Source: Xylophilus rhododendri (GTDB lineage Bacteria > Pseudomonadota > Gammaproteobacteria > Burkholderiales > Burkholderiaceae_C). From it: 64,000 nt of DNA. A program made the position numbers and the translations under genes. Below, piece after piece: positions 34,216 through 43,180 of this stretch (the stretch's first letter is position 1; every line of letters starts with the position of its first letter). Location: contig NZ_CP047650.1 of the NCBI RefSeq assembly GCF_009906855.1, positions 62,001 to 126,000 on the forward strand. Direction: 5' to 3'. The notes under the pieces are model-generated. The model did not search any database. It was given only the letters and a program-made list of their open reading frames with translations, and was not told the DNA's origin.

Positions 34216-35160
34216 ATGACCGACGCCACGCCCTCCGCCTTCGCCCCCGGCCAGCGCCTGAAGATCGCCGTGATGGGCGCGGGAGCGGTCGGCTGCTACT
34301 ACGGCGGCCTGCTGGCGCGCGCCGGCCACGAGGTGGTGTTGATCGCCCGGCCGGTGCATGTGGAGGCGATCCGCGCCCACGGCCTGCGCCTGGAAACCCG
34401 CAGCTTCGACGAGCAGGTCCGCCTGGAGGCCAGCAGCGATCCGGCCGCGGTCGCCGGCGCGCAGCTGGTGCTGTTCTGCGTGAAGTCCACCGACACCGAA
34501 TCGGCCGCCGCCGCCATCGCCCCGCACCTGGCGCCCGAGGCGCTGGTGCTGACGCTGCAGAACGGCGTGGACAACGACATCCGCCTGCAGCCCCTGCTAC
34601 CGCAGGAGGTCTCGGCCAGCGTCGTCTATGTGGCCACCGCCATGGCTGGCCCCGGCCATGTGCGGCACCACGGCCGCGGCGAGCTGGTGATCGCCACCGG
34701 CAGCCGCAGCGCGGCGCTGGCCGCCTGCCTGGCGGCGGCGGGCATTCCCACCGAAATCTCCGACAACGTGCGTGGCGCGCTCTGGGCCAAGCTGCTGCTC
34801 AACTGCGCCTACAACGCCCTTTCGGCGATCACGCAGCTGCCTTATGGCCAGCTGGTGCTGCAGCCCGGCGTGACCGACACGCTGGCCGACGTGGTCGCCG
34901 AATGCCTGGCGGTGGCGCGGGCCGACGGCGTGCTGATACCGGGCGATGTGCCGGCCGCCGTGCGCGCCATCGCCCAGACCATGCCGGGGCAGTTCTCCTC
35001 CACCGCTCAGGACATGGCGCGCGGCAAGCCCAGCGAGATCGACCACCTCAACGGCTTCGTGCTGCGGCGCGGCGCCGCGCTGGGCATCGCCACGCCGGTC
35101 AACCGCATGCTGTGGACACTTGTCAAGGCGCTGGAAGCCAAGGCGGCGCCGAAGTTGTAG
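34216..35160 (+). CDS. 2-dehydropantoate 2-reductase (ketopantoate reductase) family protein
   Basis: A 314-residue NAD(P)H-dependent 2-oxoacid reductase. The Rossmann motif KIAVMGAGAVGCYYGGLLA (about 16-34), VKSTDTESA, LTLQNGVDND, the catalytic-Lys helix ALWAKLLLNCAYNALSAI and the C-terminal EIDHLNGFVLRRGA are typical PanE/ApbA features. It may make pantoate for CoA synthesis. However, its divergent placement beside an acid-sugar operon and LysR gene also allows a catabolic role on another 2-oxo/2-hydroxy acid. Confidence 0.88.
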   Translation: MTDATPSAFAPGQRLKIAVMGAGAVGCYYGGLLARAGHEVVLIARPVHVEAIRAHGLRLETRSFDEQVRLEASSDPAAVAGAQLVLFCVKSTDTESAAAAIAPHLAPEALVLTLQNGVDNDIRLQPLLPQEVSASVVYVATAMAGPGHVRHHGRGELVIATGSRSAALAACLAAAGIPTEISDNVRGALWAKLLLNCAYNALSAITQLPYGQLVLQPGVTDTLADVVAECLAVARADGVLIPGDVPAAVRAIAQTMPGQFSSTAQDMARGKPSEIDHLNGFVLRRGAALGIATPVNRMLWTLVKALEAKAAPKL

Positions 35161-35278
35161 TGCACCCACTCACGGACACGAAATACGTTCCTGCATAAGA
35201 AGCACCCCGTTACACTCCGGGCGTCAGCCCGCCAGACCGTCCAGGTCCGCCGAGGCGCCCGCTCTTGCAAGGACCACC

Positions 35279-37456
35279 GTGCTCTTTCCGACCAACCAAG
35301 CCGGCCTGCTGCCCGCGCAATACGACCCGATGGGCGTGCTGGCTTCGGTCGTCATCGCGACCCTGGCGTCCTATGTGGCGCTGGACCTGGCGCGGCGGGT
35401 GCACGCCACCCGCGGCCGGGCCAGCATGCTCTGGTGGGGTTTCGGCGCGGGCGTGATGGGCACAGGCATCTGGGCGATGCACTTCCTGAGCATGCAGGCC
35501 TTCATGCTGCCGATTCCGCTGGGCTACAACGGCAGGTTCACCCTGCTGTCCTGGTTCGCCGGCGTGGCCGCATCCGCGGTGGCGCTGGGGGTGGCCGGGC
35601 GCATGACCTACCGGCCGCGCAACCTGATCCGCGGCTCGATCGCCATGGCGGTGGGCATCGCCAGCATGCATTACATCGGCATGGCGGCGCTGGACATGAC
35701 ACCGGCCATCCAGTGGGATTTCCGCTGGATCGGCGCGTCGGTGCTGATCGCTGTGTTCGCCTCGGCGGTGGCGCTGGCGCTCTTCCACAAGCTGGTGAAG
35801 ATTCCGGCCGAACGCCGGGTGGCCGCCCAGTTCGGCGCGGCAGCCGTGCTGTCGGCCGGCATCTGCGGCCTGCACTACGTGGGCATGGAGGCGGCGGGCT
35901 TTCCCATGGGCGCCGTCTGCCTGAGCGCCGACAACCTCGGCGGCGCGGCGCTGACGGTGGTGGTGCTGCTGGTCTCGGTCACCCTGCTGATCAGCACCCT
36001 GCTGCTGTCCATGCTCGACGCCCGCATGCAGAGCACGGCAGAGCGCCTGACCGCCTCGCTGCTGAAGGCCAACACCCAGTTGAAGACGGCCAATGCCGAG
36101 CTGCAGCAGCAGGCGCTCACCGACCCGCTGACAGGCCTGCCCAACCGCCTGCTGTTCGAAGAGCGCCTGGCGCAGGCGCTGGCCCGTGTCGACCGCCTCA
36201 ACCACGACGACGAACGCATCGCCGCCCGCCTGGCCGTGCTGTTCATCGACCTCGACGGCTTCAAGCCGATCAACGACTCCTTCGGCCACTCGGTGGGCGA
36301 CCACATCCTGACCGAGGTGGCCGACCGGCTGCGCGGCCAGGCCCGCGAGAACGACACCGTGGCGCGTGTGGGCGGCGACGAGTTCCTGATGCTGCTGGAA
36401 GACGTGCCCGGCATCGCCGGCTGCGCCATCGTGGCGCGCAAGATCATCGCGGTGCTGTCGGCGGCCTTCGAGATGGCCGACCGCAACATCAAGATCTCGT
36501 GCTCGGTCGGCATCGTGATGTTCCCGGACAACGGCCAGCGCGACAAACTCATCGCCAACGCCGACGCCGCCATGTATGCGGCCAAGCGCGGCGGTGGCGG
36601 CAACTATGCGGTGTTCGAAGCCTCGATGGGCGCCGATGCCAACACCCAGCTGGAGCTGCTGAGCGACCTGCGCGCCGCGCTCGACCTGGGCCAGTTCAGC
36701 CTGCACTACCAGCCCAAGGTCAGCGGCACCAGCAACCGCATCCACGGCGTGGAGGCCCTGCTGCGCTGGACCCATCCGACCCGCGGCAACGTGCCGCCGG
36801 ACGAGTTCATCGGCATGGCCGAACGCTTCGGCCTGATCGGCCGCATCGGCCAGTGGGTGATCGAGGAGGCCTGCCGCCAGATGGCGCAATGGCGCACCCA
36901 GGGCCTGCGCATGCGGGTGGCGGTGAACCTGTCGGTGCACCAGCTGCGCGAGAACACCCTGGCCGACCGGGTGAACGCGGCGCTCACCGAACACAACATC
37001 GAAGCCTCGCAGCTGCTGTGCGAGATCACCGAATCGGTGGCGATGGAGGACATGCACATCACCCGCCGTGCCTTCGAAGCGCTGGCACGCATCGGCGTCT
37101 ACCTGGCGATCGACGATTTCGGCACCGGCTACTCCTCCTTGAGCTATCTGCGCCAGTTGCCGGCGCAGCAGCTCAAGATCGACCGCAGCTTCGTGAAGGA
37201 CCTCGAAGGCAGTTCGGACGCCCGCGCGGTGGTCGAGGCGGTGATCCAGCTAGCCCACGCGCTCAGCCTGCGGGTGGTGGCCGAAGGCGTGGAGACCGAA
37301 GGCCAGCGCGACATCCTGCTGGGCATGGACTGCGACGAACTGCAGGGCTATTACTTCGCCCGGCCGATGACGGCGGACACGCTGCTGGAATGGTCGCGCG
37401 GGCAGAAACCCGAGCATTCGGCGGATTTCGCGCACTCCACCACCGATATGGAGTGA
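35279..37456 (+). CDS. MHYT-GGDEF-EAL cyclic-di-GMP signalling protein
   Basis: A 725-residue inner-membrane enzyme. Start GTG 35279 follows AAGGA. The N-terminal seven-helix MHYT sensor (about 15-245) carries the repeats MHFLSMQ, MHYIGM and LHYVGM, proposed to bind metal or sense gases. A coiled linker leads to a GGDEF domain with intact RVGGDEF (about 363-369) and an EAL domain with VEALLRW (about 491-497), NLSVHQL, ITESV, DDFGTGYSSL and AEGVETE. All the catalytic motifs look intact, so both synthesis and hydrolysis of c-di-GMP are possible. It is a single-gene unit. Confidence 0.94.
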   Translation: MLFPTNQAGLLPAQYDPMGVLASVVIATLASYVALDLARRVHATRGRASMLWWGFGAGVMGTGIWAMHFLSMQAFMLPIPLGYNGRFTLLSWFAGVAASAVALGVAGRMTYRPRNLIRGSIAMAVGIASMHYIGMAALDMTPAIQWDFRWIGASVLIAVFASAVALALFHKLVKIPAERRVAAQFGAAAVLSAGICGLHYVGMEAAGFPMGAVCLSADNLGGAALTVVVLLVSVTLLISTLLLSMLDARMQSTAERLTASLLKANTQLKTANAELQQQALTDPLTGLPNRLLFEERLAQALARVDRLNHDDERIAARLAVLFIDLDGFKPINDSFGHSVGDHILTEVADRLRGQARENDTVARVGGDEFLMLLEDVPGIAGCAIVARKIIAVLSAAFEMADRNIKISCSVGIVMFPDNGQRDKLIANADAAMYAAKRGGGGNYAVFEASMGADANTQLELLSDLRAALDLGQFSLHYQPKVSGTSNRIHGVEALLRWTHPTRGNVPPDEFIGMAERFGLIGRIGQWVIEEACRQMAQWRTQGLRMRVAVNLSVHQLRENTLADRVNAALTEHNIEASQLLCEITESVAMEDMHITRRAFEALARIGVYLAIDDFGTGYSSLSYLRQLPAQQLKIDRSFVKDLEGSSDARAVVEAVIQLAHALSLRVVAEGVETEGQRDILLGMDCDELQGYYFARPMTADTLLEWSRGQKPEHSADFAHSTTDME

Positions 37457-37601
37457 GCCGGCGGCTGGCCTGCTCCCGTCCTTCGCGAATCCATAAGGCG
37501 CATTCGGAAAAAGGCTTTTCCTACAAGGCTGGCTGCTTCAGGACGACAAGCCAGCGGCCCGGCCGTGGTCATGCTGAAGGCTTCAACAGGAGGACCAAGC
37601 C

Positions 37602-37676
37602 TTGAACACCATCATCTACGTCGTCGGTCTCGTGGTCGTGATCGCAGCAGTGCTGTCTTTTTTCGGCCTGCGCTGA
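37602..37676 (+). CDS. 24-residue single-span membrane peptide
   Basis: A tiny reading frame with TTG start 37602, preceded by a perfect AGGAGG (37588-37593). It encodes MNTIIYVVGLVVVIAAVLSF followed by FGLR, a single hydrophobic helix ending in a positive residue. A strong terminator at 37707-37746 follows 30 bp later, so the peptide looks like the sole product of a short transcript. I recall similar short membrane proteins in related bacteria but cannot name a function. Confidence 0.65.
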   Translation: MNTIIYVVGLVVVIAAVLSFFGLR

Positions 37677-37706
37677 AACGAACCACTTTGCATCGACCCA
37701 AGGGAC

Positions 37707-37746
37707 GGGGCGGTTGCCGGCAACGGTGACCGCCCCCTTCTGTTTT
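37707..37746 (+). terminator. Terminator after the 24-residue peptide gene
   Basis: An 8-bp perfect stem, GGGGCGGT (37707-37714) and ACCGCCCC (37729-37736), with a 14-nt loop, is followed by CCTTCTGTTTT. It ends the small transcript and lies just before the convergent CoA-transferase gene. Confidence 0.7.
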
Positions 37747-37765
37747 CCGGCGTGATGCCGGCCGC

Positions 37766-39202
37766 TCACCAGGCCGGCGGGTGGCTGCCCGGCGGCATCG
37801 AAGGCAGGTCCCAGACCGCGGGCGTGGCCGACAGCCGGGCCGCATGGCGCAATGCCCGCAAGGCGCCAAAGCCCGACTCGCTGCTCTCCAGGTAATGCTC
37901 GAAGGCGGGCTGCTCCATCGTCTTAGGCTGCACGGCGGAAAACCCGTCCGCGACACGGCCCAGCCCGCGCAACCAGTAGCCGGTCTGCGCCAGCGAAACC
38001 TCCACCAGCCAGCTGCCGCCCTCGGTCTGCTGCCGGTACAGCGCGGCGGCGGCGCCCATGGCCATCAGGTAGCCGGTCGCCTCGTCGAGGATCTGCATCG
38101 GAAACGGCCGGGGCTTGCCCTGGCCGGCCGCTTCGCCCTCGGCCAGGTTGAAGCCGGTGGCCGTCTGCACCAGCGAATCGAAACCGCGGCGCGTGGCCCA
38201 GGGGCCTTGCGTGCCGTAGGCGCTCAGGCTGACGCAGACGATGCCCGGGCGCATCTTCGCCAGGGCTTCGGGGCCGAAGCCGCGTTCGGCGATGCCGCCC
38301 GGCCGGTAGCCCTGGATGAAGACATGGGCCTGCTGCACCAGGCCGCGCAGGGTCGCCCTGCCCTGCTCCTCGCGCAGATCGACGAGGGCCGAGCGCTTGC
38401 CCCGGCTGGTGTCCGCGATGGCGCCGATATTGGGCAGGTGCGGGCCGTTGACCAGCAGCACATCCGCACCATGTGCCGCCAGCGCCCGGCCGCCCACCGG
38501 GCCGGCCAGGATGCGGGTGAGTTCCAGCACCCGCACCCCGGTCAGCGGCCGGGCACCGGCGGCCAGCGGCGGCAGGACCAGGGGCGCGGCGGGCGTGTCG
38601 GCGGTGTCAATGCGGCGGATGGTGAACAGCGGCTGGGCGGCGATCGCACGCGCCTGCGGCGTGGCATCCCATTCGGCAAAGCTGCGCATGCGGGTGGCGA
38701 CCAAGCCGGCGGCCGCGGCGGCGTCCTCGAAATCGGCCGCCTTCCACTGCGCCATAGCCGCTTCGGCATCGGCCCGGCTGGCCGTGGCCGGATCCAGGCC
38801 CATCAGGCGCAGCGCGCCGTCGCGGTGGTGGGCGAAATTGGCATGGATGCGCACCCAGCCGTCGGCAGTCCGGTAAAGCCCGGAAAAAGCATCCCACAGA
38901 TCGGGCACCTGGCCATCGAGGCTGAACCAGCCGGTGCATTCGAGGGCGGCATGCAGCATGTCCACCGACACCGTCTGCGCCGCCTGCCCGCGCAGCCGGC
39001 CGAGCGTGCAGGCCGCCAGCGCCGCGGCGGCGATGGTGGCCTGGGCGGCGGTGCCCACGGCGAAAGAGGAAGGCAGCACCGGATCGTGGCCGGTCAGCTG
39101 CAGGCCCTGGGCGGCATCGGTCGGCAGTCCGCAGGCCTGCAGCAGCCCCCGCGTCAGTTCAACCGCATCCGGCGGGGCTTTTGCAAGCGAGACATCGTTC
39201 AT
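37766..39202 (-). CDS. Class III CoA transferase, unusual long member
   Basis: A 478-residue CaiB/BaiF-type CoA transferase. The typical family start (TGVRVLELTRILAGPVGGR) appears only at about residue 227. A domain of about 220 residues that looks like the C-terminal part of the fold precedes it (VDMLHAALECTGWF, GLYRTADGWVRIHANF). The rest (HVFIQGYRPGGIAERGFG, VCVSLSAYGTQGPWA, MQILDEATGYLMAMG) follows. This permuted order is seen in some family members. Substrate unknown. It is monocistronic and divergent from cbpA with 83 bp between the starts. Confidence 0.88.
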   Translation of the reverse strand: MNDVSLAKAPPDAVELTRGLLQACGLPTDAAQGLQLTGHDPVLPSSFAVGTAAQATIAAAALAACTLGRLRGQAAQTVSVDMLHAALECTGWFSLDGQVPDLWDAFSGLYRTADGWVRIHANFAHHRDGALRLMGLDPATASRADAEAAMAQWKAADFEDAAAAAGLVATRMRSFAEWDATPQARAIAAQPLFTIRRIDTADTPAAPLVLPPLAAGARPLTGVRVLELTRILAGPVGGRALAAHGADVLLVNGPHLPNIGAIADTSRGKRSALVDLREEQGRATLRGLVQQAHVFIQGYRPGGIAERGFGPEALAKMRPGIVCVSLSAYGTQGPWATRRGFDSLVQTATGFNLAEGEAAGQGKPRPFPMQILDEATGYLMAMGAAAALYRQQTEGGSWLVEVSLAQTGYWLRGLGRVADGFSAVQPKTMEQPAFEHYLESSESGFGALRALRHAARLSATPAVWDLPSMPPGSHPPAW

Positions 39203-39285
39203 GGCGGGAAACCTCAACAAACGCACACAATGGCCGACGGCGGCGGGGCCACATTCTCCGTCTGAAAAACGAAGGACGCACTGAC

Positions 39286-40257
39286 GTGGATTTCAAGGAC
39301 TACTACAGGATCCTGGGCGTGGAGCGCGGGGCGACGGACGAGGAACTGCGCAAGGCCTATCGCAAGCTGGCCCGCAAATACCATCCCGATGTGAGCAAGG
39401 AGGCCGATGCCGAGGCCCGCATGCGTGAGGTCAACGAAGCCAACGACGTGCTGCGCGACAAGGAAAAACGCGCGGCCTACGACGCCCTGGCAGACCGCGT
39501 CGCGGCCGGCGGCAAGGCCGCGCCGGACGGCGGCAGTTTCCAGCCGCCGCCCGGCTGGGACCAGGGCTACGAATTCCACCGCAGCGGCACCAGTGGCCCG
39601 GCCGACCACCACGATTTCAGCGAGTTCTTCTCCTCCATCTTCGGCGCCGGCGAGCAGCGTGCCCGGGCCCGCCAGGCCGGCCCGATCCGCGGCGAGGACC
39701 ATCACGCCGCAATCGAAGTCAGCATCGAGGATGCCCTGAACGGCGGCGAACGCCAGATCAGCCTGCGCGCCATGGAAACCGGCGCGGACGGCCAGCCGCG
39801 CTGGCAGGAGCGCACCCTGTCGGTGAAGCTGCCGGCCGGTGTGCGGCCCGGACAGTTCATCCGCCTGGCGGGACAGGGCATGCCGGGCCATGCGGGCGGC
39901 GCCGCCGGCGATCTTTTCCTGGAGGTGCGGGTGGCTCCGCATGCACGCTACCGGGTGGATGGCCGCGACATCACCATGGACCTGCCCGTCACGCCCAGCG
40001 AGGCCGCCCTGGGCGCACAGGTGGAAGTGCCGACGCCCGGCGGCGCGACGGTCGAACTCACCATCCCGCCCAAGGCCCGTGCCGGCATGAAGCTGCGGCT
40101 GAAGAACCGCGGTTTTCCCGGGGAGCCGGCCGGCCATTTCTACCTGCTGCTGCAGATCGTGTTGCCGCCGGCCGATACCGACGCGGTGCGCGATGCCTAC
40201 CGCGCCCTGGCCGCCGCCAGCACCGGCTTCGACCCGCGCAGCGCACTGAAAGCCTGA
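39286..40257 (+). CDS. cbpA: DnaJ-class co-chaperone, CbpA
   Basis: A 323-residue J-domain protein that stimulates DnaK and can bind curved DNA. The J-domain (1-70) has the HPD motif at 33-35; a Gly/Phe-poor linker (EFHRSGT, FFSSIFG) and two C-terminal peptide-binding domains follow (TLSVKLPAGVRPGQFIRL, LGAQVEVPTPGG). No zinc-finger repeats, as expected for CbpA rather than DnaJ. Start GTG 39286 follows GAAGGA. It is coupled to cbpM, which starts 2 bp after its stop. Confidence 0.93.
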   Translation: MDFKDYYRILGVERGATDEELRKAYRKLARKYHPDVSKEADAEARMREVNEANDVLRDKEKRAAYDALADRVAAGGKAAPDGGSFQPPPGWDQGYEFHRSGTSGPADHHDFSEFFSSIFGAGEQRARARQAGPIRGEDHHAAIEVSIEDALNGGERQISLRAMETGADGQPRWQERTLSVKLPAGVRPGQFIRLAGQGMPGHAGGAAGDLFLEVRVAPHARYRVDGRDITMDLPVTPSEAALGAQVEVPTPGGATVELTIPPKARAGMKLRLKNRGFPGEPAGHFYLLLQIVLPPADTDAVRDAYRALAAASTGFDPRSALKA

Positions 40258-40259
40258 CC

Positions 40260-40604
40260 ATGCCCCAACAACATTCGCTGCATCTGCATTTCAGTTCCAC
40301 CACCGTGCTCGGCGCGGGCGATTCCCTCACCGCCGAGGAGCTGGCTCGGGCCTGCGGCGCCCAGCTCGACTGGGTGCGCCAGCTCGCTGAGGCCGGCATC
40401 CTGTCGGCCCCGCCGGAGCGGCCGCCCAGCAGCTGGCGATTCCAGAGCGAAGACCTGCAGCAGGCGCTGGAGGTGCGCCGGCTTCAGCGCGACTTCGATG
40501 CCGGCCTGGACGCGGCGGCGCTGATGCTGGACATGGGCCGCGAGATCCGGCGCCTGCGCTCCATCGTGCAGGCGCTGGGCGGCGAGTTGCCGCGCGGCGA
40601 TTGA
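40260..40604 (+). CDS. cbpM: Chaperone modulator CbpM
   Basis: A 114-residue MerR-like helix-turn-helix protein (LTAEELARACGAQLDWVRQL, then SSWRFQSEDLQQALEVRRLQ) that binds the J-domain of CbpA and inhibits it. It directly follows cbpA, the standard arrangement. The C-terminal helix (AALMLDMGREIRRLRSIVQ) matches the dimer/CbpA-binding helix. Confidence 0.88.
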   Translation: MPQQHSLHLHFSSTTVLGAGDSLTAEELARACGAQLDWVRQLAEAGILSAPPERPPSSWRFQSEDLQQALEVRRLQRDFDAGLDAAALMLDMGREIRRLRSIVQALGGELPRGD

Positions 40605-40620
40605 GCGGACCGGCGGCGCC

Positions 40621-41457
40621 TCAGCGCAGCATGGTGCCCAGGCAGGCCGCCAGCTGCGCCGAAGGCATCTGCACGAAACCCGAATTGGCGAAACGCAGCA
40701 GGCGCCCCACGCAGAAGCTGCCGAGCGCAGACGCCAGCGCCCGCGAAGCCTCCAGCGCCATCAACCGGTCGCGCTGCAGCAGATCGGCCAGGGTCTTCTC
40801 GAATCGGGTGAACACCAGGGTCATGCGCTGGCGCAGGGCTTCGTCCTCCATGGCCAGCGCGTCGCCCGCCATCACCCGGCTGGCGCCGGGATGGGCCTCG
40901 GCGAAATGCAGCGGAATCGCCACCAGCCGCCCCGCATGCTCCTGCAGGCTGGCGCCGCTTACGGCCATGTGGCGGTCGAGCTGCTCGATCTGCTCGAAGA
41001 GCGCATGCTCGATGTCCACGATCAGCGCTTCCAGCATGCCGCTCTTGCTGCCGAAGACCCGGTAGAGCGCCGCCTCGCACAGCCCCAGGTGCTGGGCCAG
41101 CGAGGCGGTGGTGACACGATCGCTCTTGCGGTTCGCCAGCAGCTCGACCAGCCCGGCCAGCACCTGGCGCCGCCGCTCGCCCGCCTTGCGGTTGCCGGGG
41201 CCGGCCAGGAAAGCGGCGCTGGTGGGCGGTGCGGCATCCAGCGTCAGCACCGACCGCGCCGGCAGCACACGCGGCGGCCGCAGGGCCAGAGCGGCCTGCG
41301 CCCGGCGGCCCTGGAACTCCTCACGCAGGTCCGAAATGATGGTGCGTGTGGCTCGGGCCCGCCAGGCCTCGCGCTGCGAGGCGTCGGCCAGGCAGTCTTC
41401 CAGGGGCTGGGGAAGACCGCCGCGCTGGCGGAGATAACCGTCGCTGACTCTGTCCAT
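40621..41457 (-). CDS. TetR-family regulator resembling nucleoid-occlusion factor SlmA
   Basis: A 278-residue protein. A TetR/SlmA-like DNA-binding domain (ERRRQVLAGLVELLANR, RVTTASLAQHLGLCEAALYR, FGSKSGMLEALI) begins only at about residue 92. It is followed by a SlmA-like ligand/FtsZ-binding domain (PGASRVMAGDALAMEDEA, RFEKTLADLLQR). The first 90 residues are Arg/Ala-rich with no recognisable fold. ATG 41457 has a GAGGTG ribosome-binding site; a later start is possible. SlmA blocks FtsZ assembly over the nucleoid, but a plain regulatory role is equally possible here. Confidence 0.78.
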   Translation of the reverse strand: MDRVSDGYLRQRGGLPQPLEDCLADASQREAWRARATRTIISDLREEFQGRRAQAALALRPPRVLPARSVLTLDAAPPTSAAFLAGPGNRKAGERRRQVLAGLVELLANRKSDRVTTASLAQHLGLCEAALYRVFGSKSGMLEALIVDIEHALFEQIEQLDRHMAVSGASLQEHAGRLVAIPLHFAEAHPGASRVMAGDALAMEDEALRQRMTLVFTRFEKTLADLLQRDRLMALEASRALASALGSFCVGRLLRFANSGFVQMPSAQLAACLGTMLR

Positions 41458-41625
41458 GGGCACACCTCGCATGCGGAGACATCCGCCGGGATTGAGGGGA
41501 AAAGCCGATCGATGCGCTAACGAAAGCGCAATTTATCGCAGTAGCCCTCAATCGCCGCGTGATTTGGACAAAGTTTTCGGCAACAAAGTTGATGTCTCGC
41601 AGAGTGGTCCGGCGCGGGCCGGATC

Positions 41626-42267
41626 TCAGCGCAGCACCGGTGCGCCTGTCTTCTCCTGCAAGGTCTCGAAACTCACGTCCGGCGCCAGTTCGACCAGCTT
41701 CAGGCCCTCGGACGTGACGTCGAGAACGCCCAGGTCCGTGATGATGCGGTCGACCACGCCCACACCCGTCAACGGCAGCGAGCAGTCCTTCAGGATCTTC
41801 AGGTCGGTGCTGCCGTCCTTCTTGCGCGCCACATGCTCCATCAGCACGATGACCCGCTTGACGCCGGCCACCAGGTCCATGGCGCCGCCCATGCCCTTGA
41901 CCATCTTGCCCGGGATCATCCAGTTGGCCAGGTCGCCCTTCTCGCTGACCTGCATCGCGCCGAGGATGGAGAGGTTGATCTTGCCGCCGCGGATCATCGC
42001 GAAGCTGTCGTGGCTGCCGAAGATGGACGAGCCGGGGATGGTGGTGACCGTCTGCTTGCCGGCGTTGATCAGGTCGGCATCGACCGTGTCTTCGGTCGGG
42101 AAGGGGCCGATGCCCAGCATGCCGTTCTCCGACTGCAGCCAGACTTCCTTGTCCTGCGGCACATAGTTGGCCACCAGCGTGGGAATGCCGATGCCGAGGT
42201 TGACGTAGAAGCCGTCTTCCAGCTCTTGGGCCGCCCGCGCGGCCATTTGGTCCTGGGTCCAGGGCAT
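41626..42267 (-). CDS. scoB: 3-oxoacid CoA-transferase subunit B
   Basis: A 213-residue catalytic subunit of succinyl-CoA:acetoacetate CoA transferase. The glutamate that forms the enzyme-CoA thioester is E47 in [32 protein letters not shown] sequence ([19 protein letters not shown]) and [16 protein letters not shown] are conserved. It activates acetoacetate with CoA from succinyl-CoA in ketone-body and polyhydroxybutyrate use. It is encoded 3 bp after scoA. Confidence 0.96.
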   Translation of the reverse strand: MPWTQDQMAARAAQELEDGFYVNLGIGIPTLVANYVPQDKEVWLQSENGMLGIGPFPTEDTVDADLINAGKQTVTTIPGSSIFGSHDSFAMIRGGKINLSILGAMQVSEKGDLANWMIPGKMVKGMGGAMDLVAGVKRVIVLMEHVARKKDGSTDLKILKDCSLPLTGVGVVDRIITDLGVLDVTSEGLKLVELAPDVSFETLQEKTGAPVLR

Positions 42268-42270
42268 GTC

Positions 42271-43104
42271 TCAGACTCCTTCGTTGCTGCTGCGGTTGGC
42301 GGCGGGCGCGTCCACCTTGGGGATGGCGATTTCCTCGCCGCTCACGGCGGCCGCCTGGGCGATGACGGCCTGGGCCTCGACCTTGGCCGCCGCCGCATCC
42401 ACCGGCGCGGCCGCGCTCAGGGTACGTTTCTCGATGCGTTTCTCGGGCGTGGGGTTGAGCACGATGCGGTGCACATAGATGCCGGGCAGGTGCACGTCGT
42501 CCGGTGCGATCTCGCCGGTCTCGACGATGCGTTCCACCTCCACGATGCACAGCTTGCCGGCCATGGCGGCGGCCGGGTTGAAGTTGCGCGCGGTGAGCCG
42601 GAAACGCAGATTGCCCGACTTGTCGGCCACATCGGCCTTGACCAGGGCCACATCGGGCACCAGCGACTCTTCCATCACATAGGTCTCGCCGCCGAAGTCG
42701 CGCAGCTCCTTGCCCTCGGCCACCTGGGTGCCGACGCCGGTCTTGGTGAAGAAGGCCGGAATGCCGGCCCCGCCCGCGCGCAGCTTCTCGGCCAGGGTGC
42801 CCTGGGGGGTGAATTCGAGTTGAAGCTCGCCGGCCAGGTACTGGCGCTCGAACTCCTTGTTCTCGCCGACATAGCTGGAGATCATCTTCTTGATCTGCCG
42901 GGTCTCCAGCAGCTTGCCGAGCCCGAAGCCGTCCACGCCGGCGTTGTTGGAGACCACGGTGAGGTTCTGTGCACCGGTATCGCGCAGGGCGTCGATCAGC
43001 GCTTCCGGAATGCCGCACAGGCCGAAGCCGCCGACGGCGAGCATCTGTCCGTCCTGGATGACGCCCTGGAGCGCCGCCTCGGCCGAGGGGTAGATCTTGT
43101 TCAC
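42271..43104 (-). CDS. scoA: 3-oxoacid CoA-transferase subunit A
   Basis: The CoA-binding A subunit of the same transferase. [56 protein letters not shown] and [15 protein letters not shown] are typical. The family core ends near residue 229. Residues 230-277 are an extra Ala/Val/Pro-rich tail rich in charged residues, probably disordered or a short interaction segment; most homologues end at about 230-235. It is the first gene of scoAB, divergent from a PAS-LuxR regulator. Confidence 0.95.
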   Translation of the reverse strand: MNKIYPSAEAALQGVIQDGQMLAVGGFGLCGIPEALIDALRDTGAQNLTVVSNNAGVDGFGLGKLLETRQIKKMISSYVGENKEFERQYLAGELQLEFTPQGTLAEKLRAGGAGIPAFFTKTGVGTQVAEGKELRDFGGETYVMEESLVPDVALVKADVADKSGNLRFRLTARNFNPAAAMAGKLCIVEVERIVETGEIAPDDVHLPGIYVHRIVLNPTPEKRIEKRTLSAAAPVDAAAAKVEAQAVIAQAAAVSGEEIAIPKVDAPAANRSSNEGV

Positions 43105-43150
43105 GAATTCTCCTTGCGACTGGGAAAAGTTGCGGGTCGGCGAGGACGAT

Positions 43151-43172
43151 ACTACGTAGCGATGTACGTAGT
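43151..43172. promoter_or_regulatory. Inverted repeat operator between scoAB and the PAS-LuxR gene
   Basis: Perfect 8-bp arms ACTACGTA (43151-43158) and TACGTAGT (43165-43172) with a 6-bp spacer GCGATG; each arm contains the palindrome TACGTA. The repeat ends 8 bp before the regulator ATG and lies 47 bp from the scoA start, so one bound dimer could control both directions. Confidence 0.65.
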
Positions 43173-43180
43173 GTTTCCTA

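Noticed and set aside
37529..37554. Stem CTGGCT/AGCCAG as a terminator for the MHYT-GGDEF-EAL gene
   Set aside because: Weak 6-bp stem, 14-nt loop and no T-run.
39286..40604. cbpA as a second dnaJ
   Set aside because: It lacks the four CxxCxGxG zinc repeats and is followed by cbpM, so it is CbpA.
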